The notes under the pieces are model-generated. The model saw only the letters and a list, made by a program, of their open reading frames with translations. It ran no database searches and was not told the origin of the DNA. A program made the position numbers and the translations under genes. Shown here piece after piece: positions 8,296-16,242 of a stretch of DNA of 64,000 bases (position 1 is the stretch's first letter; every line of letters begins with the position of its first letter). This DNA comes from JACZYA01 sp965247455 (GTDB lineage Bacteria > Acidobacteriota > Terriglobia > Acidiferrales > 2-02-FULL-67-57): assembly GCA_965247455.1 (NCBI GenBank), contig CBDFHE010000018.1, forward strand, positions 186,001-250,000, read 5' to 3'.

Positions 8296-9065
8296 CTAGC
8301 GCCCGGCCCACACGGGACGCCGGCGCTCAATGAAGGCGCGAATGCCTTCGGCGGCGTCCTCGGTTGCATCAACTTGTCGAGATAAATCTTTTCCATCTCT
8401 TCGAGCGTGCGCTCGAAGTCGAGTCCGGAGGCGCGCAGCACCGCCCGCCGGGCCAAGGCCAGGACGGCAGGGCTGAGCGGAATGAGCGAGTCCAGCAGCT
8501 CTTGTACGGCCCCGTCCAGTTCGTCTTCACCTACGACGCGATTCACCAGTCCCAACTCCCGCGCTTCCGTAGCTGTCACGGTGCGTCCGGTGAGAATCAG
8601 ATCGAGCGCGCGGCGCGGACCCAGCAACACCGGCAGGAGCACAGCCGCCACCGGCGGAAAGCAACCGAGCTTGATTTCGGGTTGGCCGAAGCGGGCGGTG
8701 TGGGTGGCCACCACAAAGTCGCAGAAGGTGGCGAGCTCCATTCCGCCGCCCAGGCAGTGGCCGCGCACGGCCGCGATGGTAATCCAATCAGCGCTCCAGA
8801 GCTTGCGAAAGACGCGATGGAAACTACCCAGCATTTCCGCCACGCGGTCGGGGGTGTGGTCACGCACATCCACGCCGGTGGAGAAAGTGTGCTCGCTGCC
8901 GGTGAAAACCAGGAAGCGCAGATGGGGCGGAGCAGGCAGGGCGTCGAACGCCGCATTCAACTCCTGCAGGGCCGGAATGTGCAGGATGTTCAGGGGCGGG
9001 CGATTGAAGACGATTCGCGCCACCGGGCCGTCGCGGCTGACTTGAATGTGACCTGCTTCGGTCAT
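8296..9065 (-). CDS. cyclohexa-1,5-dienecarbonyl-CoA hydratase-like crotonase, apparent frameshift near 8366
   Basis: The crotonase core includes GVDVRDHTPDRVAEML, CLGGGMELATFCD and FGQPEIKLGCFPPVAA. The run of features (a V-H-P loop in place of the usual AGAD block, then FGQPEI-LG-F-P) resembles the dienoyl-CoA hydratase (Dch) that acts after anaerobic benzoyl-CoA reduction. From the ATG at 9065 the frame is good to YLDKLM, then turns to nonsense and would run to 8154. Inserting one base near 8366 gives ATEDAAEGIRAFIERR and a TAG at 8296, the normal family tail, for a 256-residue protein. The gene overlaps boxB by 4 bases. The start sits inside the epoxygenase stop, so coupling is likely. 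Confidence 0.78.
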
Positions 9066-10180
9066 CGAGCCTGGGTCGTGGCTTTCTTCTCCGCCACCCA
9101 ACCGCCTTCCGCAAAGATCGTGGTGAGTTGAGCCATATCGTTTTCGTTCGGGAGCACTTCCTGGCAGTGCTTTTTGTACTCCTCGGGGTCAAGGCGTTCG
9201 CCGGTGATGCTGTAGGACTGGTGAGCGTAGTCGCCGATGCGGCGGTTGAACTTCAGGTCAGGGACGAACAGTTTGGGTTGGTCATCCGGAATGAGCTTGT
9301 TCAACTGCGCCACCAGTTGCTCGCACTCCTGCTTGTAGAGATTGCGGCTGTGCTCGTTCAGATGCTCTTTGTCGGCCTCGCCGGGGTTGCTGTGCTCGTC
9401 GAAGCGGCCCTTCAGCCCCCACACGTACATCCAGTGCGCCGAGGAGGAGTGGTCCACCCCGAAGAGGTCGTAGGCGGAAGGAATCCACTTGTTGACGTAC
9501 TTCTGGATAATGGCAAGGGGAATCCTACCCGCCTTCAGTATGCGCCGCAGGCCATCCTGGCCGGTGCCGAGGTGGAAGGATTCTTCCTTCAGCATGGGAA
9601 TCATGGAACTGGCCAGCGGAGCAAAACCGGAATAGCTGAGCATGGTGAGCTGGAACTTGCCGTCGCGGTCCACAAAATCGGTGTAGGTGTAGAAATCGAG
9701 CCAGTTCTGCACAGGGTCGTTGAAGGCGGTGAGCAGGCGCTTGTTTTCGAAGGCGCGGCGCTCAAGCTGCTTGAGGGCTTCCAGCCGGCCGGAGTGGCCG
9801 AAGTGGTTGATGAGCAGGTGGCACATCTGCCAGCCGTGGCGCATTTCTTCGGCCATTACGCGGGCGAGCGCCTGGCGGTCGTAGTGGCTGGGCGCGGACT
9901 CGAAAAGGAAACGCTGCTGCTCGACCGAGGCAAACTCGGTGTCGCCTTGGTAGATGATCAAGTTCTGCAAGCCATCGCGAATGCGCTGGTCGGGGATGTC
10001 GAGCACCTTTTCCCATTTGCGTTCGCTCCGGAAGTCGCCGAATTCGATCTCCGTAGTTTTCAACTGACCGTACTTGGCCTCGAACTGGTACTGCGTGACC
10101 TCGGGGAGATCGACCCCAATATCCTTCTGCCACTCGCGGAACAGGTCTACCCAATCATCAAAAGTCGAGATGCGCGCCAC
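9062..10180 (-). CDS. boxB: BoxB-like di-iron benzoyl-CoA epoxygenase component
   Basis: This 372-residue protein shares the diagnostic blocks of BoxB, the oxygenase that converts benzoyl-CoA to its 2,3-epoxide: QGDTEFASVEQQR (78-90), EEMRH (111-115), DRDGKFQL (171-178) and KEESFH (198-203). By analogy the iron ligands would be Glu82, Glu112, His115, Asp173, Glu200 and His203. It is about 100 residues shorter than characterised BoxB, mainly at the N-terminus, so a related aryl-CoA substrate is possible. PaaA-type phenylacetyl-CoA epoxidases are the nearest alternative, but the EExRH and DRDGKF blocks favour BoxB. No BoxA reductase or full-length BoxC is visible in the window. It overlaps the hydratase gene by 4 bases. 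Confidence 0.8.
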   Translation of the reverse strand: MARISTFDDWVDLFREWQKDIGVDLPEVTQYQFEAKYGQLKTTEIEFGDFRSERKWEKVLDIPDQRIRDGLQNLIIYQGDTEFASVEQQRFLFESAPSHYDRQALARVMAEEMRHGWQMCHLLINHFGHSGRLEALKQLERRAFENKRLLTAFNDPVQNWLDFYTYTDFVDRDGKFQLTMLSYSGFAPLASSMIPMLKEESFHLGTGQDGLRRILKAGRIPLAIIQKYVNKWIPSAYDLFGVDHSSSAHWMYVWGLKGRFDEHSNPGEADKEHLNEHSRNLYKQECEQLVAQLNKLIPDDQPKLFVPDLKFNRRIGDYAHQSYSITGERLDPEEYKKHCQEVLPNENDMAQLTTIFAEGGWVAEKKATTQAR

Positions 10181-10184
10181 AATA

Positions 10185-10757
10185 TCACCTCATAACAGAG
10201 TTTCTTCCTGTTCTGTGTTTTGCGGAATCACGGTTGACCCAGCGAGCCAATTGCCGAAAATAACGAAGCTTCTGCGACCGTGACATAGAAGCATTCAGGC
10301 CGCTCGTGGAAGGCAGCACGAAGACGCGTGCGCCAAAGAACCGCTCGGGTTGCGGACCCAAACGTGCACGCTGGTGTGAAAACTTTTCGTAGACACCTTT
10401 ACCGACAAATGCCACCACGTGCGGGTGATAGCGGCGAATCTTCTTCTTGAGAACATCTCGGCCCTTGCGGTAGTCAGCAACACCGAGATCACTTGCTGCG
10501 CGGCTGGGGCGCTTGACGATATCTGTCAAACCGATGCCCAAGTTGAGCAGCCGGGCATCTTCAGCATAGGTGATGGGCTCGCGAACTAGACCAGACCGAG
10601 AAACCAACGGCCAAAACTGATTGCCCCGGCCGGCGTAATAGTGTCCCAGCCGGGCCGACCGCAGCCCAGGGTTGCAACCCACAAAAACCAGCTTTAATCT
10701 TTTTCGCAAGTAGTCAGGCAATGGGCGCGGCTGACCGTTTTGGCGTCTTTTTTTCAC
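10185..10757 (-). CDS. Mug/TDG-type uracil-DNA glycosylase family protein
   Basis: The 190-residue protein has the mismatch-specific uracil glycosylase signature: VFVGCNPGLRS (residues 29-39) for the active-site loop, GNQFWPLVSRSG, LGIGLTDIVKRPS and the C-terminal PSTSGLNA that inserts into DNA. This class excises uracil, thymine or 3,N4-ethenocytosine mispaired with G. The GTG start at 10757 overlaps the end of the aldehyde dehydrogenase gene, and boxB begins 4 bases after its stop, so it is embedded in the catabolic operon rather than beside it. Its presence there is unusual: the glycosylase could deal with DNA adducts from the pathway's epoxide, which is inference only. Confidence 0.82.
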   Translation of the reverse strand: MKKRRQNGQPRPLPDYLRKRLKLVFVGCNPGLRSARLGHYYAGRGNQFWPLVSRSGLVREPITYAEDARLLNLGIGLTDIVKRPSRAASDLGVADYRKGRDVLKKKIRRYHPHVVAFVGKGVYEKFSHQRARLGPQPERFFGARVFVLPSTSGLNASMSRSQKLRYFRQLARWVNRDSAKHRTGRNSVMR

Positions 10758-10758
10758 C

Positions 10759-12231
10759 TTAGTCTTTCAGGTTGACCCAGACGTCTTTGATCTGGGTGTA
10801 GTGTTCGAGCGCGTACATGCCTAGCTCACGTCCGAAGCCGCTGGCCTTGTAGCCGCCGAAAGGAGCGGCGGGGTCGTACACGTTGTAGGCATTGATCCAA
10901 ACCGTGCCCGCCTTGAGCCGGTGGGCGACGTAGTGCGCTTTGCGGATGTCGCGCGTCCACACCGCTGCCGCCAATCCGTAGGGATTCTTGTTGGCCTCGC
11001 GGATGACTTCATCCAAGTCAGTGAATTCTATGGTGGCCAGGACCGGGCCGAAAATTTCTTCCTGCGCCAGGCGCATGTCGTTGCGCACTCCATCGAAGAT
11101 GGTGGGGAGCACGAAGTTGCCCTTGCCGTTGCCGACTGAGGCGCGCTCGCCGCCGGCGACGAGTTGCGCTCCCTCCTTCTTGCCGACTTCGATGTAGTCC
11201 ATAACCGTTTTCATCTGCCCTTCGGAGACAATTGCTCCCAAGCGCGTCTTGGGGTGGAGCGGGTCGGCAGGCTGGAGTTTTTTGGTGCGGGCGACCAGCT
11301 TTTCCATGAAAGGGTCGTGGAGCTTCTTGTCTACAAACAAGCGCGAGCCGGCGGCGCAGACCTCGCCCTTGCCGTAAAAAATTCTGTTGTAGGCGCCTTT
11401 GACGGCCGCGTCGAGATCGGCGTCGTCGAGCACGATGTTGGGCGACTTACCCCCCAACTCCAGGGTGATTTTCTTGAGCGTGTCGGCGCCGGCGCGCATG
11501 ACCGTCTTGCCGGTTTCGGTGGAACCGGTCAGCGCAATCTTATCCACGCCGGGATGTTGCACCAGCCCCATGCCCACCACACTGCCCTTGCCGGTGAGGA
11601 TGTTGACCACACCCTCGGGCACGCCCGCTTCCTGGCAGATTTCGCCGAACTTCAAGGCAGTCAGAGACGTGAGTTGCGCCGGCTTGTAGATAATGGTGTT
11701 GCCGGCAGCCAGCGCCGGAGCAATTTTCCAGGAGGCCAGCAGGAGCGGGAAGTTCCAGGGAACGATGGCCGCCACCACCCCGATGGGTTCGCGCAGGGTG
11801 TAATTGAAGAAGGGGCCGCTGACCGGGATGGTCTCGCCGTGGATCTTGGTGGTCCAGCCGGCGTAGTACCGGAACACGTCGGCGATCATGGGCATATCCA
11901 CATAGCGCGACTCGAAGATAGGCTTGCCGTTGTCAATCGTTTCGAGATAGGCGAACTCGTCGATGTGCTTTTCGATCAAGTCGCCAATTTTGTACAGGAG
12001 CTTGCCGCGGTCGGACGCGCTCATCTGCGGCCAGGGGCCTTCTTCAAAGGCGGCGCGAGCGGCACGGACAGCCGTCTCAACGTCGGCCGGGTTGGCCTCT
12101 GCCAAGTGAGTGATGGTCTCGCCTGAAGCCGGGTTGACGGTGGGGAAGGTCGCGCCGGTAGAGGCGTCCACCCACTTGCTGCCAATCAACAATTTGCCGG
12201 GATGAACCTCGACCTGCGGAGTTGTGGCCAT
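10759..12231 (-). CDS. NAD(P)-dependent aldehyde dehydrogenase
   Basis: The 490-residue protein is a classical ALDH. The NAD-binding GSTETGK motif is near residue 246, the general base is Glu268 (LELGGKSP), and the nucleophile Cys302 sits in GEVCAAGSR. I start at the ATG at 12231 because GGGGGAA lies 6 bases upstream; an earlier GTG-like extension has no support. In the aerobic benzoyl-CoA (box) route the aldehyde left after ring cleavage, 3,4-dehydroadipyl-CoA semialdehyde, is oxidised by an ALDH, and this gene, two genes upstream of boxB, is the natural candidate. The sequence otherwise resembles broad betaine/aldehyde dehydrogenases, so substrate specificity is not proven. Confidence 0.88.
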   Translation of the reverse strand: MATTPQVEVHPGKLLIGSKWVDASTGATFPTVNPASGETITHLAEANPADVETAVRAARAAFEEGPWPQMSASDRGKLLYKIGDLIEKHIDEFAYLETIDNGKPIFESRYVDMPMIADVFRYYAGWTTKIHGETIPVSGPFFNYTLREPIGVVAAIVPWNFPLLLASWKIAPALAAGNTIIYKPAQLTSLTALKFGEICQEAGVPEGVVNILTGKGSVVGMGLVQHPGVDKIALTGSTETGKTVMRAGADTLKKITLELGGKSPNIVLDDADLDAAVKGAYNRIFYGKGEVCAAGSRLFVDKKLHDPFMEKLVARTKKLQPADPLHPKTRLGAIVSEGQMKTVMDYIEVGKKEGAQLVAGGERASVGNGKGNFVLPTIFDGVRNDMRLAQEEIFGPVLATIEFTDLDEVIREANKNPYGLAAAVWTRDIRKAHYVAHRLKAGTVWINAYNVYDPAAPFGGYKASGFGRELGMYALEHYTQIKDVWVNLKD

Positions 12232-12344
12232 TGTGCTTCCCCCTTTCTCTGTACTCCCCGCCGTAAGCAAACCACGTGGGACAACACCGACTGTGCCGCC
12301 CGGTCAACGGGCGCTGCTTCCAAAAGTAAGCTTCCGCGTCAGAC

Positions 12345-13154
12345 TTAGCGACCGCGGAACTTGGGCTGGCGCTTTTCGACGTAGGCGTGCAGCCCTTCCT
12401 TGGCATCTTCACTCTGGAAGAGCAACTGTTGCAGCTCGCGCTCCAGCGCCAACCCTTCCGCAAACCCTACTTCGGTGCCGGTCTGCACCGCGCGCTTGAT
12501 GCGGCCCACGGCGCGGCTGGCCTTGGCGGGGGGGACAAACTGCTTGGCGTAGCTGAGCACGTCGTCCCAGAAGGTGTCGCGATCGAAAATCTGGTTGACC
12601 AGACCGATCTCCATCGCTTCTTCAAAACTGAAGGTGCGACCAGTGGCCATCAATTCAATCGCGCGCGACTTGCCCAACAGGCGCGCTATCCGCTGGGTGC
12701 CGCCGGTACCGGGGAGCACACCCAGGTTGACTTCGGGCAGGCCGATCTTACCGCCGTCCTTGCGGGCCAGGCGGATGTCGCACGCCAGGGCAATCTCCAA
12801 CCCGCCGCCCACGGTGTGCCCATTCAGGGCAGCGAGCACCAGCTTGGGGGTCTGCTCCAGCCGACAGAGGGTTTCGTTGGCGTGCAAACAGAAACAGTAT
12901 TTCCAGCTGGGAACGGCTTCCGACAACATCTTGATCTCAGCGCCGGCGGAGAAGAACTTCTCGCCTGCCCCGCGCAGGATAATGACGTGAGCATCGTCGT
13001 CCATGCGGGCCTGCAAGATGGCGTCGTCGAGCTGGCGCATCATGGCGTAGGTATAGGTATTGGCCGGGGGGTCATCCATCTCGATAACAGCGATGCCGTT
13101 CTCGACCCGCAAGTGGATCAATTCTTTTTCAGTGACAGCCGTTTGTGTTGCCAT
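12345..13154 (-). CDS. enoyl-CoA hydratase/isomerase family protein
   Basis: This 269-residue crotonase has both catalytic glutamates, GGGLEIALACD (about residues 115-125) and LPEVNLGVLPGTGGTQR (about 138-154), and the oxyanion block FFSAGAEIKML. It ends VEKRQPKFRGR. A long loop with two cysteines (YCFCLHANETLC) precedes the first glutamate. It is the first structural gene of the train, 21 bases after the TetR gene, and is separated from the ALDH gene by 113 bases. It could act on the ring-cleavage product or in later beta-oxidation; its position next to the regulator suggests that its substrate or product is close to the inducer. Confidence 0.86.
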   Translation of the reverse strand: MATQTAVTEKELIHLRVENGIAVIEMDDPPANTYTYAMMRQLDDAILQARMDDDAHVIILRGAGEKFFSAGAEIKMLSEAVPSWKYCFCLHANETLCRLEQTPKLVLAALNGHTVGGGLEIALACDIRLARKDGGKIGLPEVNLGVLPGTGGTQRIARLLGKSRAIELMATGRTFSFEEAMEIGLVNQIFDRDTFWDDVLSYAKQFVPPAKASRAVGRIKRAVQTGTEVGFAEGLALERELQQLLFQSEDAKEGLHAYVEKRQPKFRGR

Positions 13155-13175
13155 AGTAGTACCTCCAAAATGATC

Positions 13176-13838
13176 TCATGCAGCGAGGGTGCGCCTGCGC
13201 CCGTTGCGCGAGCGCGGCCAGCGCGCCGAGCCACTCGCCCCGGCCAGAATCCCTCCCAAGAACAGATCACTCATGTGGTCTGCCAAGGCATCGGCGTCGG
13301 GATCCAACCTCGGTTTGTACCAAGTATATATCCAGTTCATCATCCCATACAGGCTCATGACCGCCAAGCGGGTGTTCAGTCGCCGCAGCTTGCGCTGGCG
13401 CTTGAGGTCATCAAGGATACTCCGGCAGATGCGGTAATAGCTGCGCTTGATGTCGGCCACTTGGCGGGCGTAGGGCGGGGTGAGACTGTCGGCCTCGTGG
13501 GAGAGCACTTTCATGGCTTCCGGGTTCTGGAGGAAATAGCAGAGATGATTTCGGATCAACAGACGCAGCCTGGTTTCCGGGTCGCGGGGAGCCGAGCCGA
13601 GCTCCTCTTCCAGCCGCGCGAGCAGGGTGGTGAAACAATGCTTCTGAATCAGATACAGCAGCTCTTCCTTGCTTTCAAAGTAGTAGTAGAGCCCGGCCAG
13701 GGAAACCCCGCTGCGGCGGGAGAGGTCGCGAATGCTGGCCCCTTCGTATCCCTTTTCGCAAAAGATGCGAGTGGCGCAATTCAAGATGTGGTCCAACTTG
13801 TTTCCGGCAACGGGACGGCGTTGCAGTGTGGCGGCCAT
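13176..13838 (-). CDS. TetR/AcrR family transcriptional regulator
   Basis: The 220-residue protein has a typical TetR N-terminal helix-turn-helix: ILNCATRIFCEKGYEG, then ASIRDLSRRSGVSLAGLYYYFESKEELL (about residues 18-65). The C-terminal ligand domain is of the kind found with acyl-CoA-responsive regulators (KVLSHEADSLTPPYARQ). The ATG at 13838 was chosen over an earlier GTG-type extension because it places the helix-turn-helix at the usual distance. It is upstream of, and in the same direction as, the catabolic genes, with a palindrome 48 bases upstream of its start, so autoregulation of the operon by an aryl- or acyl-CoA is likely. Confidence 0.88.
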   Translation of the reverse strand: MAATLQRRPVAGNKLDHILNCATRIFCEKGYEGASIRDLSRRSGVSLAGLYYYFESKEELLYLIQKHCFTTLLARLEEELGSAPRDPETRLRLLIRNHLCYFLQNPEAMKVLSHEADSLTPPYARQVADIKRSYYRICRSILDDLKRQRKLRRLNTRLAVMSLYGMMNWIYTWYKPRLDPDADALADHMSDLFLGGILAGASGSARWPRSRNGRRRTLAA

Positions 13839-13885
13839 GGTTGAAGCTGAGCCAGCTCTCCCGGGGCGCAAGCGCCCTAGGCTAT

Positions 13886-13895
13886 CGAACGTTCG
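13886..13895. promoter_or_regulatory. candidate TetR operator palindrome
   Basis: The perfect palindrome CGAACGTTCG lies 48 bases upstream of the TetR start codon and 182 bases from the divergent sigma-factor gene. Palindromes with GAACGTTC cores are common operators of TetR proteins that sense acyl-CoA. The surrounding bases (extra GTTC copy at 13894-13898) extend the symmetry imperfectly. It probably represses the catabolic operon; it is too far from the sigma-factor gene to say whether that is affected. Confidence 0.5.
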
Positions 13896-14003
13896 TTCTA
13901 CCCCAACCGCCGCAGAATGTCAACCCCCGGAGGTGACGCCCGCATTTTGTTGCGACTCTTCCCTGCTGCCAATCATCCATACAGTGAGGTGAGCAGCGGA
14001 CTC

Positions 14004-14032
14004 TTGCAGGTTCGGGAGCGGTGAGGCAAAAT
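14004..14032 (+). promoter_or_regulatory. weak sigma70-type promoter before the ECF sigma gene
   Basis: TTGCAG (14004-14009) and CAAAAT (14027-14032) are separated by 17 bases, 44 bases before the ATG of the sigma factor. The match is modest in the -10 box. No ECF-type GGAAC/GTC pair was seen at this place. Confidence 0.3.
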
Positions 14033-14076
14033 AGGCAGCGTCACACCCGAGAGAGCGATTTCCAACTGACGCTGCG

Positions 14077-14661
14077 ATGCCCGTCCATCTCGAAAACGAA
14101 GCCACGCTGGTGGCCGAAGCGAAGGAAGGCAACGCCGAAGCCTTCACCGTTTTAGTGAACCAGTATGAACGGAACATCTTCCGTTTGGCGCTGAACGTTA
14201 CCAGCAACAAAGAAGACGCTGAAGACGTGCTGCAGGAAACATTTCTTAAAGCCTACACTCACCTGGGGCGCTTCCAGGGGAACTCGCGCTTCTACACCTG
14301 GGTGGTGCGGATTGCCGTGAACGAATCGCTGATGAAGTTGCGCAAACGGCGCTCGGACCGGCAGGTGTCCCTGGACGAGGGACTTGAGACGGACGACAAT
14401 GGCCCGCTGCCGCGGGAGATTGCGGACTGGGGCGACAATCCCGAGCAGCGCTATGCCAAGACGGAATGGCAGGAGATTTTGGCCGAAGCCACCCAAACCC
14501 TGGAACCCGCATTCCGGACGGTGTTTACGCTCCGGGACGTGGAACAGCTTTCTACCGAAGAAACGGCCGAAGCATTGGGACTCTCTGTGCCGGCGGTGAA
14601 GTCGCGCTTGTTGCGAGCGCGGCTGAAGTTGCGGCAGCGATTGAATAAGTACTTCAAGTGA
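14077..14661 (+). CDS. ECF sigma factor (RpoE-like)
   Basis: The 194-residue protein contains sigma region 2 (FTVLVNQYERNIFRLA, then DAEDVLQETFLKAYTHL and FYTWVVRIAVNESLMKLRKRR, residues 23-89) and region 4 (FRTVFTLRDVEQLSTEETAEALGLSV with a C-terminal VKSRLLRARLKLR). An acidic linker joins them. It directs core RNA polymerase to stress or envelope promoters. The partner anti-sigma gene starts 11 bases downstream, the usual arrangement, so activity is set by release from that protein. The ATG at 14077 is the only good start in frame; its ribosome site is weak. Confidence 0.92.
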   Translation: MPVHLENEATLVAEAKEGNAEAFTVLVNQYERNIFRLALNVTSNKEDAEDVLQETFLKAYTHLGRFQGNSRFYTWVVRIAVNESLMKLRKRRSDRQVSLDEGLETDDNGPLPREIADWGDNPEQRYAKTEWQEILAEATQTLEPAFRTVFTLRDVEQLSTEETAEALGLSVPAVKSRLLRARLKLRQRLNKYFK

Positions 14662-14671
14662 GGTCAGTATC

Positions 14672-14911
14672 TTGAACTGCAAAGGCGTAGTCCGCGAGTT
14701 GTCAGATTTTCTGGATGGAGAGCTAGCACCTGACTTGCTGAAGGAGCTGGAGCAGCACATCCAGAAGTGCAAGAACTGTCGCCTGGTAGTGGACACCACC
14801 AGGAAAACCATCGAGATATACTGCAACACCGAACCGCTGCCCTTGCCAGAGGGTGTACACCAACGCTTGCAACAGGCGCTAGCCAGCAAATTAGGCCGAC
14901 AGCCGTCCTGA
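14672..14911 (+). CDS. zinc-finger anti-sigma factor, small soluble form
   Basis: The 79-residue protein starts at TTG (14672) and carries the ZAS motif: Cys3, then HIQKCKNC (His-x3-Cys-x2-Cys, about residues 29-36) after the helix ELSDFLDGELAPDLLKELE. This is the anti-sigma domain that clamps an ECF sigma factor. It has no membrane segment, so it is a cytoplasmic sensor rather than one read out by regulated proteolysis at the membrane; many ZAS proteins of this kind respond to thiol oxidation. It belongs to the sigma factor just upstream. Confidence 0.82.
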   Translation: MNCKGVVRELSDFLDGELAPDLLKELEQHIQKCKNCRLVVDTTRKTIEIYCNTEPLPLPEGVHQRLQQALASKLGRQPS

Positions 14912-15036
14912 GCCGCCCCCAGTCCTTCCCGCCATCCACCCCAAGGGCTGAAACCCGCATCTCTACTCAAGGCGACCCCGATGCCCAGACGAACCCAGCG
15001 TCGCGGTAAAATCGAACGAGGCACCGCAGACTGGCC

Positions 15037-16242
15037 GTGAGAATCGACAACCAGTGGAAACGATGGACCCTTGCGGCAGCGCTCAGCCTGGGGCTGGCGC
15101 TGGGTGGGGTGGCGGCTCGGGCCGACAGCGTGGACCCTTGGGTGTATGCCCGCGCCGGCCTGGACCACTTCTACAATCTGGAATACGAGGAAGCGATCGC
15201 CGACCTGCAAAAGGCCCTGGAGGGCGCTCCCGACAACGTCCTATTCCACAACTATCTGACCAACGCCTTCCTGTTCCAGGAGCTTTACCGGACGAGACGA
15301 CTGGAGGGGAACCTGTACGCGGCCAGCAACGCCTTCCTGAAGGCTCAGAAGCCGAAACCAAACCCGGAACGAATGGCGTTGATCCGCCAGCGCGTTGCCA
15401 AAGTCAAGCAGCTCTGCCAGCAACGTCTGCAAGAAAACCGATACGACACCGAAGCCCTGTACGCACAGGGGGTCGCTTACAGCATCGAGGCCAACTACAA
15501 GTTCACCCTGGAGAAGAAGTACCTGGATGCGCTGCGCGCGGCCAGCAAAGCCAACCAACTACACCGGCAAGTGTTGAAGTTGGACCCGAACTACCACGAC
15601 GCGAAGCTAGTGCCCGGCCTGTACCAGTACGTGGTGGGTAGTCTTCCAGGCGGGATCAAGTTCCTTGCGTTTTTGATCGGCCATCGAGGAAGCAAGAGCC
15701 GCGGCATCGCACTGCTGCAGGACGCGATCGCCAACGGCCAGCAGGTGAGCAGCGGCGGCGCCATCTTCTTGGGGGTGGTCTATAACCGCGAGAAGAAGCA
15801 TGCTTATGCGCGGCAATTGTACGAGACCCTGAGCCGGTATTATCCGCGCAATCCACTCCTGCGGCTGGAAGTGGGACGCACGTACGAACGCGAAGGCGAT
15901 CGGGCCGCCGCCCTGGCAGTGTACACGCAAGTGGCCGAGCGGGTGGAAGCCGGAGTCCCCGGCTACGCGAAACTTCCACGCGAGCGGCTCTACTACCAGA
16001 TCGGAACCATGCATTTGCAAGTAGGAGAACTCGACCGGGCGCTGAGCGCGTTTTCCCACGTGAGCGAGCGGGAAGAAGGTGACGGGCTGGTGAAAGCGTT
16101 TTCGGCGCTGCGCCGGGGAGAAATCTACATTGCGCAGAAGCAACCGGAGCGGGCGCGCACGGAATTCGAGCGGGTGGCGGCCATGCCGTATGACGAGCCG
16201 CGGCGGCTGGCCCAACAGCGACTGCGTGCCTTGAACCGCTAA
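15037..16242 (+). CDS. exported TPR-repeat protein
   Basis: The 401-residue protein starts at GTG (15037) with a signal peptide: basic RIDNQWKRW, hydrophobic core TLAAALSLGLALGGVA, and cleavage near ARA-DS. Tetratricopeptide-like helical pairs follow: ARAGLDHFYNLEYEEAIADLQKALE at the front, ALYAQGVAYSIE mid-way, and GEIYIAQKQPERARTEFERVA at the end. A short hydrophobic, glycine-containing stretch (GSLPGGIKFLAFLIGHRG, about 206-223) may contact the membrane. No enzymatic motif is visible. It follows the sigma/anti-sigma pair by 125 bases and could belong to its regulon. Its stop overlaps that of the convergent next gene. Confidence 0.75.
   Translation: MRIDNQWKRWTLAAALSLGLALGGVAARADSVDPWVYARAGLDHFYNLEYEEAIADLQKALEGAPDNVLFHNYLTNAFLFQELYRTRRLEGNLYAASNAFLKAQKPKPNPERMALIRQRVAKVKQLCQQRLQENRYDTEALYAQGVAYSIEANYKFTLEKKYLDALRAASKANQLHRQVLKLDPNYHDAKLVPGLYQYVVGSLPGGIKFLAFLIGHRGSKSRGIALLQDAIANGQQVSSGGAIFLGVVYNREKKHAYARQLYETLSRYYPRNPLLRLEVGRTYEREGDRAAALAVYTQVAERVEAGVPGYAKLPRERLYYQIGTMHLQVGELDRALSAFSHVSEREEGDGLVKAFSALRRGEIYIAQKQPERARTEFERVAAMPYDEPRRLAQQRLRALNR

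Noticed and set aside
1..13871. Arsenic resistance operon
   Set aside because: Only arsC is present; no ArsR, ArsB/Acr3 or ArsM is seen, and the gene is the tail of a catabolic train.
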